NCBI GenBank assembly: GCA_030729385.1
Contig: JANQXM010000071.1
Span: 1,698 to 49,153 of the forward strand
Direction: 5' to 3'
DNA length: 47,456 nucleotides
Origin: Opitutales bacterium
Lineage (GTDB): Bacteria > Verrucomicrobiota > Verrucomicrobiia > Opitutales > Coraliomargaritaceae
Shown: positions 28,757 to 37,963 of the stretch, in pieces
Layout of the letters: each line of letters begins with the position of its first letter
Numbering within the stretch: position 1 is the first letter of the stretch
Notes under the pieces: model-generated
Told to the model about the DNA's origin: nothing
The model's input: the letters and a program-made list of their open reading frames with translations, nothing else
Databases searched by the model: none
Program-made: the position numbers and the translations under genes

Positions 28757-29683
28757 CTACGAATCTTCGCTGATCCCGAAAATCGCTTTGGCGTAGTTTG
28801 CGGCTGAAAATGGCTGAAGGTCGTCGGGTTGTTCGCCGAGGCCTACGAAGTAAATGGGTAGTTTAAGTTCGCGGTAGATGCCGACGAGGGCGCCGCCGCG
28901 GCTGGTGCCGTCGAGCTTGGTGATGATGAGCCCGGTCAGCGGGAAGCTTTTGTTAAAGACACGTGCTTGTTCGATGGAGTTCGAGCCGAGGCTGCCGTCC
29001 ACCACGAGCCAGCTGTGGTGTGGTGCGCTGGGGTCTTGCTTCTGCACGACGCGGAGGAGCTTTTCCAACTCCTTCATTAAATTACTTTTCGTGTGGAGGC
29101 GACCAGCGGTGTCGAGGATGACAAGGTCGCGACCACGGCTCTTGGCGGCAGCGAGGGCGTCGAATGCGACGGCTGCGGAGTCCGCACCGTGTTGACTGGC
29201 CACGATGTCGATTTCGAGGCGGTCGGCCCAAGCTTTGATCTGCTCATTTGCCGCTGCGCGGAAAGTGTCGCAGGCGCCGAGCAGCACTTTGTATCCGTCA
29301 TTTTGATACAAATAGCTGAGCTTGGCTGAAGTGGTCGTCTTGCCGGCGCCGTTCACGCCGACGAGGCAAATGACTTCTGGGTGGTTTGCGCCGATCTCGA
29401 CACGGCCTTCTGCACCTTCCAATACGCGGGCAAGCACGGTAGCGCCGATCTTCGCAGCGTCTTCGCCGCGCATCGTCTTGTCGGCTTTGTAGGCGACCTT
29501 GATTTCGTCGATAATTTCTTCGACAGTTTCGTGTCCGAAGTCAGCGGTGTAGAGGGCTTCTTCTAGTTCGTCCAACGCACCTGCATCGAGCTGCGCTCCC
29601 GAGAAGATGCCATCGAAGGCCTTTCGGAAAGTGGGAGTCTGGCGCTTGAGGCCGTCTTTGAACTTTTTAAAGAGTCCGCGCAT
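28757..29683 (-). CDS. ftsY: Signal recognition particle receptor FtsY
   Basis: The 308-residue protein is the NG domain of FtsY with a very short N-terminal A region. An N-domain helical bundle (about 1-95) precedes the GTPase: G1 GVNGAGKTTT, G2 DTFRAAANEQ, G3 DTAGRLH and G4 TKLDGTSRGG. FtsY docks SRP-ribosome complexes at the membrane and hydrolyses GTP with Ffh. The AAAGGA sequence about 10 bases before the ATG is a possible Shine-Dalgarno sequence, unusual in this window. It lies downstream of nusB on the same strand with a 59-base gap. Confidence 0.96.
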   Translation of the reverse strand: MRGLFKKFKDGLKRQTPTFRKAFDGIFSGAQLDAGALDELEEALYTADFGHETVEEIIDEIKVAYKADKTMRGEDAAKIGATVLARVLEGAEGRVEIGANHPEVICLVGVNGAGKTTTSAKLSYLYQNDGYKVLLGACDTFRAAANEQIKAWADRLEIDIVASQHGADSAAVAFDALAAAKSRGRDLVILDTAGRLHTKSNLMKELEKLLRVVQKQDPSAPHHSWLVVDGSLGSNSIEQARVFNKSFPLTGLIITKLDGTSRGGALVGIYRELKLPIYFVGLGEQPDDLQPFSAANYAKAIFGISEDS

Positions 29684-29742
29684 GTGTCTATTCCTTTAGT
29701 AGAGGGAAATGCTCAGGTTCGAGCGGAGCGTTGCTCTCCAAA

Positions 29743-30204
29743 TTACTCAGCTGCTTCGCGAAGCGGTCGAGAGATCTTGTTTTTCATCTGATCCAGTATG
29801 CCGTTAATAAAGCGCTTTGAATCAGGGTTGGAGAAAATCTTTCCGAGTTCGATTGCTTCGTTGATACTGACGATCGGCGGGATGTCTCTGCGTTGGAGCA
29901 ACTCGTAGATTGCGAGGCGAAGCACGGAGAGATCGACTTTGGCGATACGTTCAAAAGTCCAGTTCGCGGCGTGTGCCTTGATCTCAAAATCGACTGCTTC
30001 GATGTGTTCGATTGTGCCGTGGATCAACTCTTCGGCAAATGCGAAGTATTCACGTGGTTGCTCTTGGGTCTCAAAAAACGTGCAGACCGCATCGTTGAGT
30101 TGCTCCGGTTTGTTGAGTTCCCACTGGTAGAGGAATTGCACCGCACACATGCGGTTTTCGCGGCGCTGTGAGGCGCGTTTAACTGGTTTTACTTCGTCTT
30201 CCAT
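29743..30204 (-). CDS. nusB: Transcription antitermination factor NusB
   Basis: The 153-residue all-helical protein begins KRASQRRENRMCAVQFLYQWEL and ends with the family signature SINEAIELGKIFSNPDSKRFINGILD. NusB binds boxA RNA with NusE (S10) in rRNA antitermination. Its start codon overlaps the end of ribH by 16 bases, which indicates translational coupling. The ribH-nusB pairing is widespread in bacteria. ftsY lies 59 bases downstream. Residue length is normal. Confidence 0.96.
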   Translation of the reverse strand: MEDEVKPVKRASQRRENRMCAVQFLYQWELNKPEQLNDAVCTFFETQEQPREYFAFAEELIHGTIEHIEAVDFEIKAHAANWTFERIAKVDLSVLRLAIYELLQRRDIPPIVSINEAIELGKIFSNPDSKRFINGILDQMKNKISRPLREAAE

Positions 30205-30659
30205 TTTTTTGTAAATGCGGCCATTTCAAGGGCTGCTTGGGCAAATTCTTTGCCGCGGTTGATTTCTTCGCCAGCTCGAGCCTCGGCTTGTGCGAGGTTG
30301 TTCACGACGAGGATGCCGTTAATGACGGGCACTTTTTGTGCGATGCTGATGTCGAGCAGGGCGGTTGCGGTGCTATCGCCGATAATTTCGTGGTGGTTCG
30401 TGTCGCCTGCAATCACGACGCCGATCACGATGATGGCGTCGAACTTTGTGTGGGCGGCGATCGTGCTTGCGGCAAAGGGCAGCTCTGCTGCACCTGGCAC
30501 GCGCTCGATCACAGGAGTCACCGCTCCGGCGGCTTCAAGGGTGGCGCAAGCATGACGCACAAGGGAGTCGACCAAGGCTTCATTGTAGCGCGAAGCAATC
30601 ACGGCAAAGCGCATGCCGCTACCGTCGATTTCTTGAATACTGGGAATGTCGAGACTCAT
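30189..30659 (-). CDS. ribH: 6,7-dimethyl-8-ribityllumazine synthase
   Basis: The ATG at 30659 gives 156 residues starting MSLDIPSIQEIDGSGMRFAV. An in-frame start at 30698 lies in the repeat-like ACGTCGA tract and is rejected. Family motifs are IASRYNEALVDSL, VPGAAELPFAAS and GVVIAGDTNHHEII, with the catalytic His in the last. RibH condenses 5-amino-6-ribitylamino-uracil with 3,4-dihydroxy-2-butanone 4-phosphate to lumazine, the penultimate step of riboflavin synthesis. RibF, which uses riboflavin, is encoded at 9991. The gene overlaps nusB by 16 bases. Confidence 0.95.
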   Translation of the reverse strand: MSLDIPSIQEIDGSGMRFAVIASRYNEALVDSLVRHACATLEAAGAVTPVIERVPGAAELPFAASTIAAHTKFDAIIVIGVVIAGDTNHHEIIGDSTATALLDISIAQKVPVINGILVVNNLAQAEARAGEEINRGKEFAQAALEMAAFTKKWKTK

Positions 30660-30674
30660 AGAGGCGATGAATAA

Positions 30675-30712
30675 GAACGTCGAACGTCGAACATTCAACG
30701 TCGAACTTCGAT
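30675..30712. repeat. Tandem ACGTCGAAC-type short repeat
   Basis: Four imperfect units of the form AACGTCGA follow each other (30675-30712, GAACGTCGAACGTCG then AACATTCAACGTCGAAC). The same words recur at 42454-42472 and, partly, at 42564-42580. This is non-coding and lies just upstream of ribH. Confidence 0.6.
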
Positions 30713-30720
30713 TATAACAG

Positions 30721-30808
30721 GTAGCGCAGGTGCGTCCCGCACCGCACTGCGCCTTGTAGGTGAGTGGTTCAGCCCATACTGGTGCGGCGCGTCACGCGTC
30801 AGCGCTAC
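30721..30808. repeat. REPIN-like pair, GTAGCGC ... GCGCTAC
   Basis: The left unit is GTAG then CGCA and GGTGCG-TCC-CGCACC (30721-30743). The right end is GCGCTAC (30802-30808), which reads GTAGCGC on the minus strand, with a weaker CGCG-based palindrome inside. The two heads face outward around about 60 bases between ribH and tgt. Confidence 0.6.
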
Positions 30809-30821
30809 TTTTTACTTTTAG

Positions 30822-31985
<1,164 letters not shown>

Positions 31986-32019
31986 GGGTAAGAAGCTTTC
32001 AGGATAATCGGAATTTCTA

Positions 32020-32097
32020 CTACGAAAGGCACGAAAGCCGCGAAAGAATGAATTCAGCCACGTCAGAGTCGTTTCGCGACTTTAGCTATTTTCGTAG
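32020..32097. repeat. Imperfect 27-base inverted repeat of CGAAAG words
   Basis: The left arm (32020-32046, CTACGAAAGGCACGAAAG then CCGCGAAAG) and the right arm (32071-32097, GTTTCGCGACTTT then AGCTATTTTCGTAG) are complementary at 20 of 27 positions around a 24-base centre. CACGAAAG-type words also occur in intergenic DNA of other bacteria, as I recall. No T run follows, so it is not a clear terminator for tgt. Confidence 0.6.
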
Positions 32098-32189
32098 TCA
32101 TACTTTTTGTTCATAGTCACTGTCTAGGAAGGTTTGCCTTCGACGCACGGTCTGTCAGAGTTAGCCAAGACTTTGACCATAAAAACCTC

Positions 32190-33476
32190 ATGAGAATTTC
32201 GACGACATTCATCGCTCTGCTATTTCTCAGCTGCGGAGTCACCTATGCTGCGAAGCGTCCGAATGTCGTTTTCCTACTCAGCGATGATCAAGGCTGGACC
32301 GATTACGGTTTCATGGGGCATCCGCACATTGAGACGCCGAACCTCGACCGCTTGTCTGCGGAAGGTTTGCTCTACGAGCGTGGCTACGTGACAGCGCCCC
32401 TCTGTCGACCCTCCCTCGCGAGTATCGTGACAGGGCTGTATCCACATCAGACTGGGATCCGGGGCAATGACCCTGTTGGCTGGCGAGCAGCCAAGAACCC
32501 CGGCGCCAAAGCTGCCATACGTGCGCGTATGAGCGCACCGATGCAAACCCACCCGTCTTTTATTAAAGAATTACAGACCCACGGCTATGCGACGCTGCAA
32601 ACCGGGAAATGGTGGGAGGGCAATCCTTTGGAGCATGGCTTCGATCAAGCGATGACTCATGGCAACCCACTCAAAGGAGGACGACATGGAGATGTGGGCT
32701 TGAAGATAGGCCGCAGCACTATGCAGCCGGTATATGACTTCGTAGATCAAGCAGTCGCGGCGGAAGAACCCTTCTTTATTTGGTATGGCGTCTTCTTACC
32801 TCACTCTCCTCATAATGCCCCTGCGGAGCTTTTTGAAAAATATCGCGATGTCGCGCCCAATGAACCCACCGCCTGGTATTGGGCCAACTGTGAGTGGTTG
32901 GATCAAACCTGTGGGCAACTGATCAACTACCTGAAGGAGCAGGGTATCTATGAGGACACACTCTTTGTCTATACTTGCGACAACGGGTGGATTCAGGACC
33001 CGGAGCAACGTAATCGCTTCGACAGTCGCTCGAAGCGTGAGCCCTACGAGATGGGCATACGCACACCCATCTTTCTAAGCCAAGCCGGTAAGATCGCACC
33101 CGCTCGCGATGAGTCAACGCTGGCCAGCAATATTGATATCGCACCGACGATTCTCAAAGCCTGTGGCATTGCTGTGCCCGAAGCGATGAGCGGGCTCGAC
33201 CTTCGTGACACGAAGGAGCTGCAGGCACGGAACCGTATTTTCGTCGATGTGTATGCGCACGACAGCGATCTAGATCAGCTCGAAGATATCGATCATGGTC
33301 TCACCGCTCGAGTGCTCATTGAAGGCTGGGAGAAACTCATCAAAGGCCCCGACGGTGCCGAACTTTACAATCTGAAAGATGACCCCACCGAGCTGAAAGA
33401 TCTGCACGAAAAGTTTCCAGGGAAGGGCGCCAGCTTGGAGGAAACTTTAAGCCAGTGGCTGACGGAAACGAAGTAG
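32190..33476 (+). CDS. Secreted sulfatase with atypical C-R-P-S-L signature
   Basis: The 428-residue protein has a signal peptide (hydrophobic core 6-18, cleavage near TYA-A) and metal ligands DD at 32-33 in LLSDDQGW. The catalytic-cysteine motif is C72-R-P-S-L76, where most formylglycine sulfatases have C-x-P-S-R. A later segment QTGKWWEGNPLEHGFDQ carries the Lys and His typical of the family. I have seen similar CRPSLA forms in related marine sulfatases, so it may be a subfamily rather than a dead enzyme. It probably removes sulfate from an exported polysaccharide. It is unlike the sulfatase at 25939 in sequence and is encoded alone. Confidence 0.9.
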   Translation: MRISTTFIALLFLSCGVTYAAKRPNVVFLLSDDQGWTDYGFMGHPHIETPNLDRLSAEGLLYERGYVTAPLCRPSLASIVTGLYPHQTGIRGNDPVGWRAAKNPGAKAAIRARMSAPMQTHPSFIKELQTHGYATLQTGKWWEGNPLEHGFDQAMTHGNPLKGGRHGDVGLKIGRSTMQPVYDFVDQAVAAEEPFFIWYGVFLPHSPHNAPAELFEKYRDVAPNEPTAWYWANCEWLDQTCGQLINYLKEQGIYEDTLFVYTCDNGWIQDPEQRNRFDSRSKREPYEMGIRTPIFLSQAGKIAPARDESTLASNIDIAPTILKACGIAVPEAMSGLDLRDTKELQARNRIFVDVYAHDSDLDQLEDIDHGLTARVLIEGWEKLIKGPDGAELYNLKDDPTELKDLHEKFPGKGASLEETLSQWLTETK

Positions 33477-33496
33477 GGCCGAAGCAATGAGGCTCT

Positions 33497-33590
33497 GGAG
33501 GGAAACGCTCCGTCGTTTCCGCACGTATGACTTGCGGTCAGATAATTTCGAGCGCCCTTGGCGAACGGCAATGACAGAGCATTGCCCTCC
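33497..33590. repeat. REPIN-like pair, GGAG type
   Basis: Left unit: GGAG then GGAAACG-CTCCGT-CGTTTCC (33497-33520). Right unit, minus orientation: GGAG then GGCAATG-CTCTGT-CATTGCC (complement of 33567-33590). Heads face outward, the palindrome sequences differ, and the pair lies between the sulfatase and sodA genes. Confidence 0.7.
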
Positions 33591-33619
33591 AATCATTCCC
33601 TAGTAGATTACGACGGGCA

Positions 33620-33650
33620 CAAAAAAAGCCGCCCCGAATTGGGACGGCTT
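33620..33650 (-). terminator. Rho-independent terminator of sodA
   Basis: On the minus strand AAGCCGTCCC pairs with GGGGCGGCTT around an AATTC loop and runs into seven T (33621-33627 complement). It lies 25 bases beyond the sodA stop. Confidence 0.85.
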
Positions 33651-33674
33651 GTGTGTTAAATCGTTTTTGAAAAC

Positions 33675-34301
33675 TTACGCTTTCGCGCCTTTGTAGTTGG
33701 CTTCGGCTGCGCTCCAGTCGACAAGGTTCCAGAAAGCTGCGATGTAGTTCGGGCGAAGATTCTGATACTTGAGGTAGTAAGCGTGCTCCCAAACATCGAG
33801 ACCGATGACTGGCTTGCCTTCGACTTCAGCAACACCTGTCATGCATGGGCAATCTTGGTTAGGAGTCGAAGTCACTGCGAGGGAACCGCAAGGTTTGACG
33901 ATGAGCCATGCCCAACCAGAACCGAAACGTGTCATACCTGCTTTAGCAAAAGCTTCTTTGAGTGCGTCGAAACCGCCGAGCTCTGCGTCGATCGCAGCTG
34001 CGAGTTCACCTGTAGGTGCGCCGCCGCCATTTGGGCTGAGGATCTTCCAGAAGAAAGAGTGGTTGGCGTGGCCACCACCGTTGTTGCGAACGGCGCCGCG
34101 CTTTTCAGCAGGAACTGCGTCAAGGTTGCCGATGATTTCGCAAAGGCTCTTATCTTCGAGACCAGTGCCTTCGAGGGCGGCGTTGAGGTTGGTGACGTAA
34201 GCATTGTGGTGCTTGCTGTGATGGATTTCCATCGTGCGGGCATCGAAGTGTGGTTCGAGCGCGTCGTAAGCGTAAGGAAGTGCTGGTAATTCGTGAGCCA
34301 T
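33675..34301 (-). CDS. sodA: Superoxide dismutase, Mn-type
   Basis: The 208-residue protein begins [20 protein letters not shown] and has metal ligands H27 (in [13 protein letters not shown]), H81 ([11 protein letters not shown]), and the Asp and His of [14 protein letters not shown]. The [11 protein letters not shown] form is that of Mn-type enzymes rather than the AQxWNH of Fe-type. It dismutates superoxide in the cytosol. There is a short insertion with cysteines ([15 protein letters not shown]) between the DxWEH region and the previous strand. It is a single-gene unit ended by the terminator at 33620-33650. Metal choice cannot be proved from sequence. Confidence 0.94.
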   Translation of the reverse strand: MAHELPALPYAYDALEPHFDARTMEIHHSKHHNAYVTNLNAALEGTGLEDKSLCEIIGNLDAVPAEKRGAVRNNGGGHANHSFFWKILSPNGGGAPTGELAAAIDAELGGFDALKEAFAKAGMTRFGSGWAWLIVKPCGSLAVTSTPNQDCPCMTGVAEVEGKPVIGLDVWEHAYYLKYQNLRPNYIAAFWNLVDWSAAEANYKGAKA

Positions 34302-34418
34302 ATGTAGTTATTTTCTATGTTTAGTTCTTGAGAGAGTTAAGAATGATGAGTGCCGATCGGTGTTCTGTCAAATGAGTGATGTCGGAAATTGATCTGAAGT
34401 TTGAACGGCGGTTTTCAG

Positions 34419-34967
34419 CTATGCCGGCGGCATTTGGTTTTCTTCAGGCCCCGCTTCGAGTTTCTTTGCCTTGTTGTCGTCGCGTTTTTTATCGAAGAAG
34501 GCTTTAAGAATTTCGTGGTTGAGCTCCTGCAGGACGCCACCGACGGATTCGAACTTGTGATTGCTCTCGGGGAGGGCGCCGAGATCAGTGGCGCCGCCGA
34601 CGCAGCCCATTTTCGGGTCGGGGAGACCGTAGACAACTTTGCCCATGCGTGCGATGACCATGGCGCCGGAGCACATGGGACAGGGCTCTTTAGTCACGTA
34701 GAGGGTGCATTCGTTGAGGCGCCAGTCGCCGAGGTAGGTGGCTGCTTGGGAGATGGCTAGGATCTCGGCGTGCGCGGTGGGGTCGTTGGTGGAACGAGAT
34801 TGGTTGTGGGCGGAGGCGATCACGCGACCCTTGTGCTCGATCACCGCACCGATGGGCACTTCGTCTTTTTTCCACGCCTCGATCGCTTCGTTGTAGGCAT
34901 GCGTCATGTAGTAGTCCGCATCGCGGTTTAGCTCGGAGGGGAAGATCTTTTCGAATGGGCAGTCCAT
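34419..34967 (-). CDS. tadA: tRNA-specific adenosine deaminase TadA-like
   Basis: The 182-residue protein has zinc ligands in H66-A-E68 and C96-x-x-C99 (PCPMCSGAM), with DEVPIGAVI (35-43) and ARMGKVVYG, all typical of TadA. It would deaminate adenosine 34 of tRNA-Arg(ACG) to inosine. The N-terminus has about 15 extra residues and the C-terminus an acidic/basic tail (KKRDDNKAKKLEAGPEE). A guanine deaminase is an alternative member of the family, but the E-V-P-I-G-A start favours TadA. It is divergent from infA. Confidence 0.86.
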   Translation of the reverse strand: MDCPFEKIFPSELNRDADYYMTHAYNEAIEAWKKDEVPIGAVIEHKGRVIASAHNQSRSTNDPTAHAEILAISQAATYLGDWRLNECTLYVTKEPCPMCSGAMVIARMGKVVYGLPDPKMGCVGGATDLGALPESNHKFESVGGVLQELNHEILKAFFDKKRDDNKAKKLEAGPEENQMPPA

Positions 34968-35118
34968 TGAGGAGAATTAGGAATTAGGAATTAAGCGTAA
35001 TGGTCACAATGTGTGACTTCTCGATGTTGAAATATTTTATACTCAGACGTTTGTGGTGCGAGAACGATCCTTGACTTTCGGCAGTAAAGCGATTTTCTCG
35101 CCGCTTTCCTAATTATCT

Positions 35119-35400
35119 ATGGCAAAAGCACAAAGCGAAGAATACGTCGAAGTCGAAGGCAAAATCGTAGCGGTCCTACCGGGCACTATGTTTCGGGTGG
35201 AACTTACCAACGGACATCAGGTGCTCGCGCACATTTCCGGTAAGCTCCGTAAGCACTTCATTAAGATCACCACTGGTGATACTGTGAAGATGGAAATGAG
35301 CCCTTACGACCTCAATAAGGCACGTATCGTCTATCGTCTCCGCAATGCTGCTGTTCAACGCGGTGCGCCACGTCGTAGCTTCGGCCCACGTCGCCGGTAA
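35119..35400 (+). CDS. infA: Translation initiation factor IF-1
   Basis: The 93-residue protein is an S1/OB-fold IF-1: [31 protein letters not shown] with [13 protein letters not shown] and AR-IVYR. IF-1 blocks the A site on the 30S subunit during initiation. IF-1 is usually about 72 residues; here about 20 Arg-rich residues ([18 protein letters not shown]) are added at the C-terminus. No Shine-Dalgarno sequence precedes the start. A strong terminator follows. Here it is separate from the usual ribosomal-protein operon. Confidence 0.94.
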   Translation: MAKAQSEEYVEVEGKIVAVLPGTMFRVELTNGHQVLAHISGKLRKHFIKITTGDTVKMEMSPYDLNKARIVYRLRNAAVQRGAPRRSFGPRRR

Positions 35401-35424
35401 TTTGGAATAGACCTTACTTTTTAG

Positions 35425-35452
35425 AAAACACCGCAGATTGCGGTGTTTTTTT
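35425..35452 (+). terminator. Rho-independent terminator after infA
   Basis: AAAACACCGCA pairs with TGCGGTGTTTT around a 3-base loop (GAT) and continues into a T run. It starts 25 bases after the infA stop. Confidence 0.9.
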
Positions 35453-35546
35453 ATGCCCGAAATTTGGGACAAATGCTTGCCTCAGTGCAGTTTTCCGATG
35501 TTTTAAGGCCTCTTTGGCTACTTTTCACTTAATCAAAGTTATTTAT

Positions 35547-36506
35547 ATGAGCAAAGCATACCCATCCATTATCGATACCGTGGGCAACACCCCACTTGTT
35601 AGAATCAACAACACAACTGCTGGCATCGACGCCAACATCTATGTGAAATGTGAATTCTTCAACCCGCTCGCCAGCGTCAAAGACCGCATCGGCAAGGCCA
35701 TGATCGAAGCGGCTGAGCGCGACGGTAAGATCGGCGAAGGCAGCATCATCATCGAGCCCACTTCGGGTAACACTGGTATCGCGCTGGCATTTGTCTGTGC
35801 GGCCAAGGGTTACAAGCTCATCCTCACTATGCCAGAAACGATGTCGATGGAGCGCCGTGTGCTACTTCGCATGTTGGGTGCTGAGATCGTTTTGACACCT
35901 GGACCTAAGGGTATGCCGGGCGCGATTGCACGTGCGGGCGAGCTCGTCGCTGAATATGGCGAAAAGGCATTCATGCCGCAACAATTCGAAAATCCGGCTA
36001 ATCCGGAAATCCACCGCAAGACCACAGCCGAGGAAATCTGGGCTGCTACGGATGGTAAGATCGACGCCTTTGTCGCCGGTGTGGGCACAGGTGGCACGAT
36101 CACAGGTGTGTCTGAGGTGATCAAGTCTCGCAAAGAGCTCTTCACAGTCGCGGTTGAGCCCGAAGCTAGTCCGGTGCTTTCCGGTGGTGCTCCCGGTCCA
36201 CACAAGATCCAAGGTATCGGTGCCGGATTCATTCCGAAGAACTGTAACACCGAGATCATCGACGACGTCATTAAAGTATCCAACGAAGATGCCTTCGCCA
36301 CCGCGCAAGCATTGGCTGAGAAGGATGGTCTTCTTTGTGGTATCTCCACCGGTGCCAACGTTTGGGCGGCGATGGAGCTCGCGAAGCGTCCTGAGATGGC
36401 GGGCAAGACGATCGTCACTGTAGCTTGCAGCTTTGGTGAGCGTTACCTGAGCACACCGCTTGCTGAAAAGGCGCGTGAAGAGATGTCTGCGGCAAGCGCA
36501 TCATAA
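35547..36506 (+). CDS. cysK: Cysteine synthase A (O-acetylserine sulfhydrylase)
   Basis: I start at ATG 35547 ([20 protein letters not shown], 319 residues); an upstream in-frame start at 35514 adds unrelated residues. The PLP lysine is K45 in ASVKDRIG, and the substrate loop is [13 protein letters not shown] phosphate-binding [11 protein letters not shown] loop and the terminal [12 protein letters not shown] also match CysK. It forms cysteine from O-acetylserine and sulfide. There is an AT-rich, Shine-Dalgarno-free leader and a hairpin terminator after the stop. The gene is not linked to other sulfur genes. Confidence 0.96.
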   Translation: MSKAYPSIIDTVGNTPLVRINNTTAGIDANIYVKCEFFNPLASVKDRIGKAMIEAAERDGKIGEGSIIIEPTSGNTGIALAFVCAAKGYKLILTMPETMSMERRVLLRMLGAEIVLTPGPKGMPGAIARAGELVAEYGEKAFMPQQFENPANPEIHRKTTAEEIWAATDGKIDAFVAGVGTGGTITGVSEVIKSRKELFTVAVEPEASPVLSGGAPGPHKIQGIGAGFIPKNCNTEIIDDVIKVSNEDAFATAQALAEKDGLLCGISTGANVWAAMELAKRPEMAGKTIVTVACSFGERYLSTPLAEKAREEMSAASAS

Positions 36507-36516
36507 CATTACTTTC

Positions 36517-36547
36517 AGAAGCCTCGGGGATTTCCTGAGGCTTCTTT
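36517..36547 (+). terminator. Rho-independent terminator after cysK
   Basis: AGAAGCCTC (36517-36525) pairs with GAGGCTTCT (36537-36545) around an 11-base loop, with T's following. Confidence 0.85.
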
Positions 36548-36603
36548 ATCTCCACCAATAATACCAATCGGAAGGTTTTCTTCCCCACCTTATATTTGAT
36601 TCT

Positions 36604-37620
36604 ATGAAATCGCCCATTCAAAAACTCTTGCTTGGTCTTGTGACCTCCGCGCTCTTTTTCACTGCCTGTGGTAAGAAAGCAGATGATGCCGCAGCACCAG
36701 CCGCGGCTCCAGAAGCGCCAGCTGAGCTCACCATTCCTGATGCGCCAGATGCTGCGATGAAATTGATCATGACCGAACTGGCCAACGGTAACGGCGGCAT
36801 CCTCTGGAAGGCCATGCCAGCTAGCTATCAAGGCGATGTGAATAGCGTCGTTCAACTTGCCGGCACCAAGATCGATGCTGAAATGTATAACAAGACCTTT
36901 TCTTTAGTCGGCCGCATCGGACAAATCGCAGGTAAGCAAAAAGACTTCATCGTAAATACATCCTTGGGGCAAAGCTCCGATGAAGAGCGCGCCAAGATGG
37001 CCGAAGGGATTCCAGCACTTGTGCAATTTATCGAAGTGATCACCACCAGCGATCTCGCAACCAGCGCAGGCCTGCAGTCTTTCGACGGTCAAAAGTTTTG
37101 TGATGTCACCGTTTCGAAGCTCACTAAGTTGATTGAAGAGCTTTCCAAGTTGTCCGACGAAGAGGGGCAGCCAAGCCTAGATGATTTGCGCAATGCAGTT
37201 GTGGCAGTCGTTGAGTCTGACGACACAATGACCACGCTCTCATTCACTGCGCCAGGTCAGCCAGAAGAGACTAGCGAATTCACCAAGGTGGAAAACCGCT
37301 GGGTGCCCACGGAAATGGCTGCTGACTGGACTCAAAGCATGACCGACGCCAAGGCGCAACTTGAAGCGATTTCACCTGAAGAAGTGACTGAAATGAAGCC
37401 ACAAGTAATGGTCGTGCTGACAATGGTGGAAGGCGTGCTCACTCAGATCGAAGCTGCTGAAACTCAAGAGCAATTTGACCAAGCACTTCAAGGTGCGATG
37501 ATGCCGATGATGGGTCTCATGATGATGGGCCAAGGCTTCGGCGGTGGTTCTGCTCCTGCGCCGATGATGGCACCGCCAGTAATGGAAGAGATTGAAGCGC
37601 CAATGCCTCAGTCTAAATAA
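36604..37620 (+). CDS. Putative lipoprotein, Met-rich C-terminus, function unknown
   Basis: The 338-residue protein has a lipoprotein signal peptide with lipobox FTA-C22, then an Ala/Pro-rich linker ([17 protein letters not shown]). The middle is helical and polar with no motif I recognise. Near the C-terminus lies a Met-rich segment, MMPMMGLMMMGQGFGGG, followed by a Pro/Ala/Met tail. It should be anchored in the envelope. Met-rich tails can bind copper, but that is speculation. It has its own terminator and a strongly biased codon use, which suggests good expression. Confidence 0.75.
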   Translation: MKSPIQKLLLGLVTSALFFTACGKKADDAAAPAAAPEAPAELTIPDAPDAAMKLIMTELANGNGGILWKAMPASYQGDVNSVVQLAGTKIDAEMYNKTFSLVGRIGQIAGKQKDFIVNTSLGQSSDEERAKMAEGIPALVQFIEVITTSDLATSAGLQSFDGQKFCDVTVSKLTKLIEELSKLSDEEGQPSLDDLRNAVVAVVESDDTMTTLSFTAPGQPEETSEFTKVENRWVPTEMAADWTQSMTDAKAQLEAISPEEVTEMKPQVMVVLTMVEGVLTQIEAAETQEQFDQALQGAMMPMMGLMMMGQGFGGGSAPAPMMAPPVMEEIEAPMPQSK

Positions 37621-37638
37621 TTGGTTTATTCTTTCAAG

Positions 37639-37671
37639 AAGGCCGCTTCCATTTTGGAGGCGGCCTTTTTT
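37639..37671 (+). terminator. Rho-independent terminator after the lipoprotein gene
   Basis: AAGGCCGC (37639-37646) pairs with GCGGCCTT (37660-37667), with further TTCC/GGAG pairing possible inside, followed by a T run to 37671. Confidence 0.85.
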
Positions 37672-37686
37672 GTTTCATATTGCTCC

Positions 37687-37711
37687 GTAGCCTCGAAGCT
37701 TAGCTTCGGGG
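37687..37711 (+). repeat. REP-like palindrome, GTAG type
   Basis: GTAG (37687-37690) then CCTCGAAGC-TTA-GCTTCGGGG, a 9-bp stem with one G-T pair. An outer GCTCC...GGAGC pairing encloses the whole element. Confidence 0.7.
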
Positions 37712-37742
37712 AGCACTGGATGTGGGGCAGCGTAGCTGACGA

Positions 37743-37815
37743 CCGCTTATGTCCGCTAATAGACGCTTATGATTTGAGTGATTATATATTAGCGAAAATA
37801 AGCGAGAATTAGCGG
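37743..37815. repeat. Phased CGCTAAT / ATTAGCG inverted repeat block
   Basis: Three left-hand units (CCGCTTAT at 37743, CCGCTAAT at 37753, ACGCTTAT at 37763) start exactly 10 bases apart. Three right-hand complements (ATTAGCG at 37788, ATAAGCG at 37798, ATTAGCGG at 37808) also start 10 bases apart. A similar but single hairpin is at 10951-10974. The AT-rich centre and helical phasing resemble a protein-binding array, but function is unknown. Confidence 0.6.
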
Positions 37816-37906
37816 TTTCCAGCTCTGCTGGTTGTCATGCTTTTTCGAGAGGGAGGGGTGCATGCATGCGCTGGTTCGATTCGTAAGCGTATATTCGATT
37901 AACGGC

Positions 37907-37963
37907 GGACGTGTGCAACACGTCCCTCCAGTGACTTTTTAGAGGGACGCGTTTCACGCGTCC
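37907..37963. repeat. Facing pair of GGAG/AGAG palindromes
   Basis: Left unit: GGACGTGT-GCA-ACACGTCC then CTCC (37907-37929, so GGAG-headed on the minus strand). Right unit: AGAG then GGACGCGT-TTC-ACGCGTCC (37941-37963). The heads point inward with an 11-base spacer. Confidence 0.7.

Noticed and set aside
37621-37812. 63-residue open frame after the lipoprotein gene
   Set aside because: It runs through the terminator and repeats and has no protein-like sequence.
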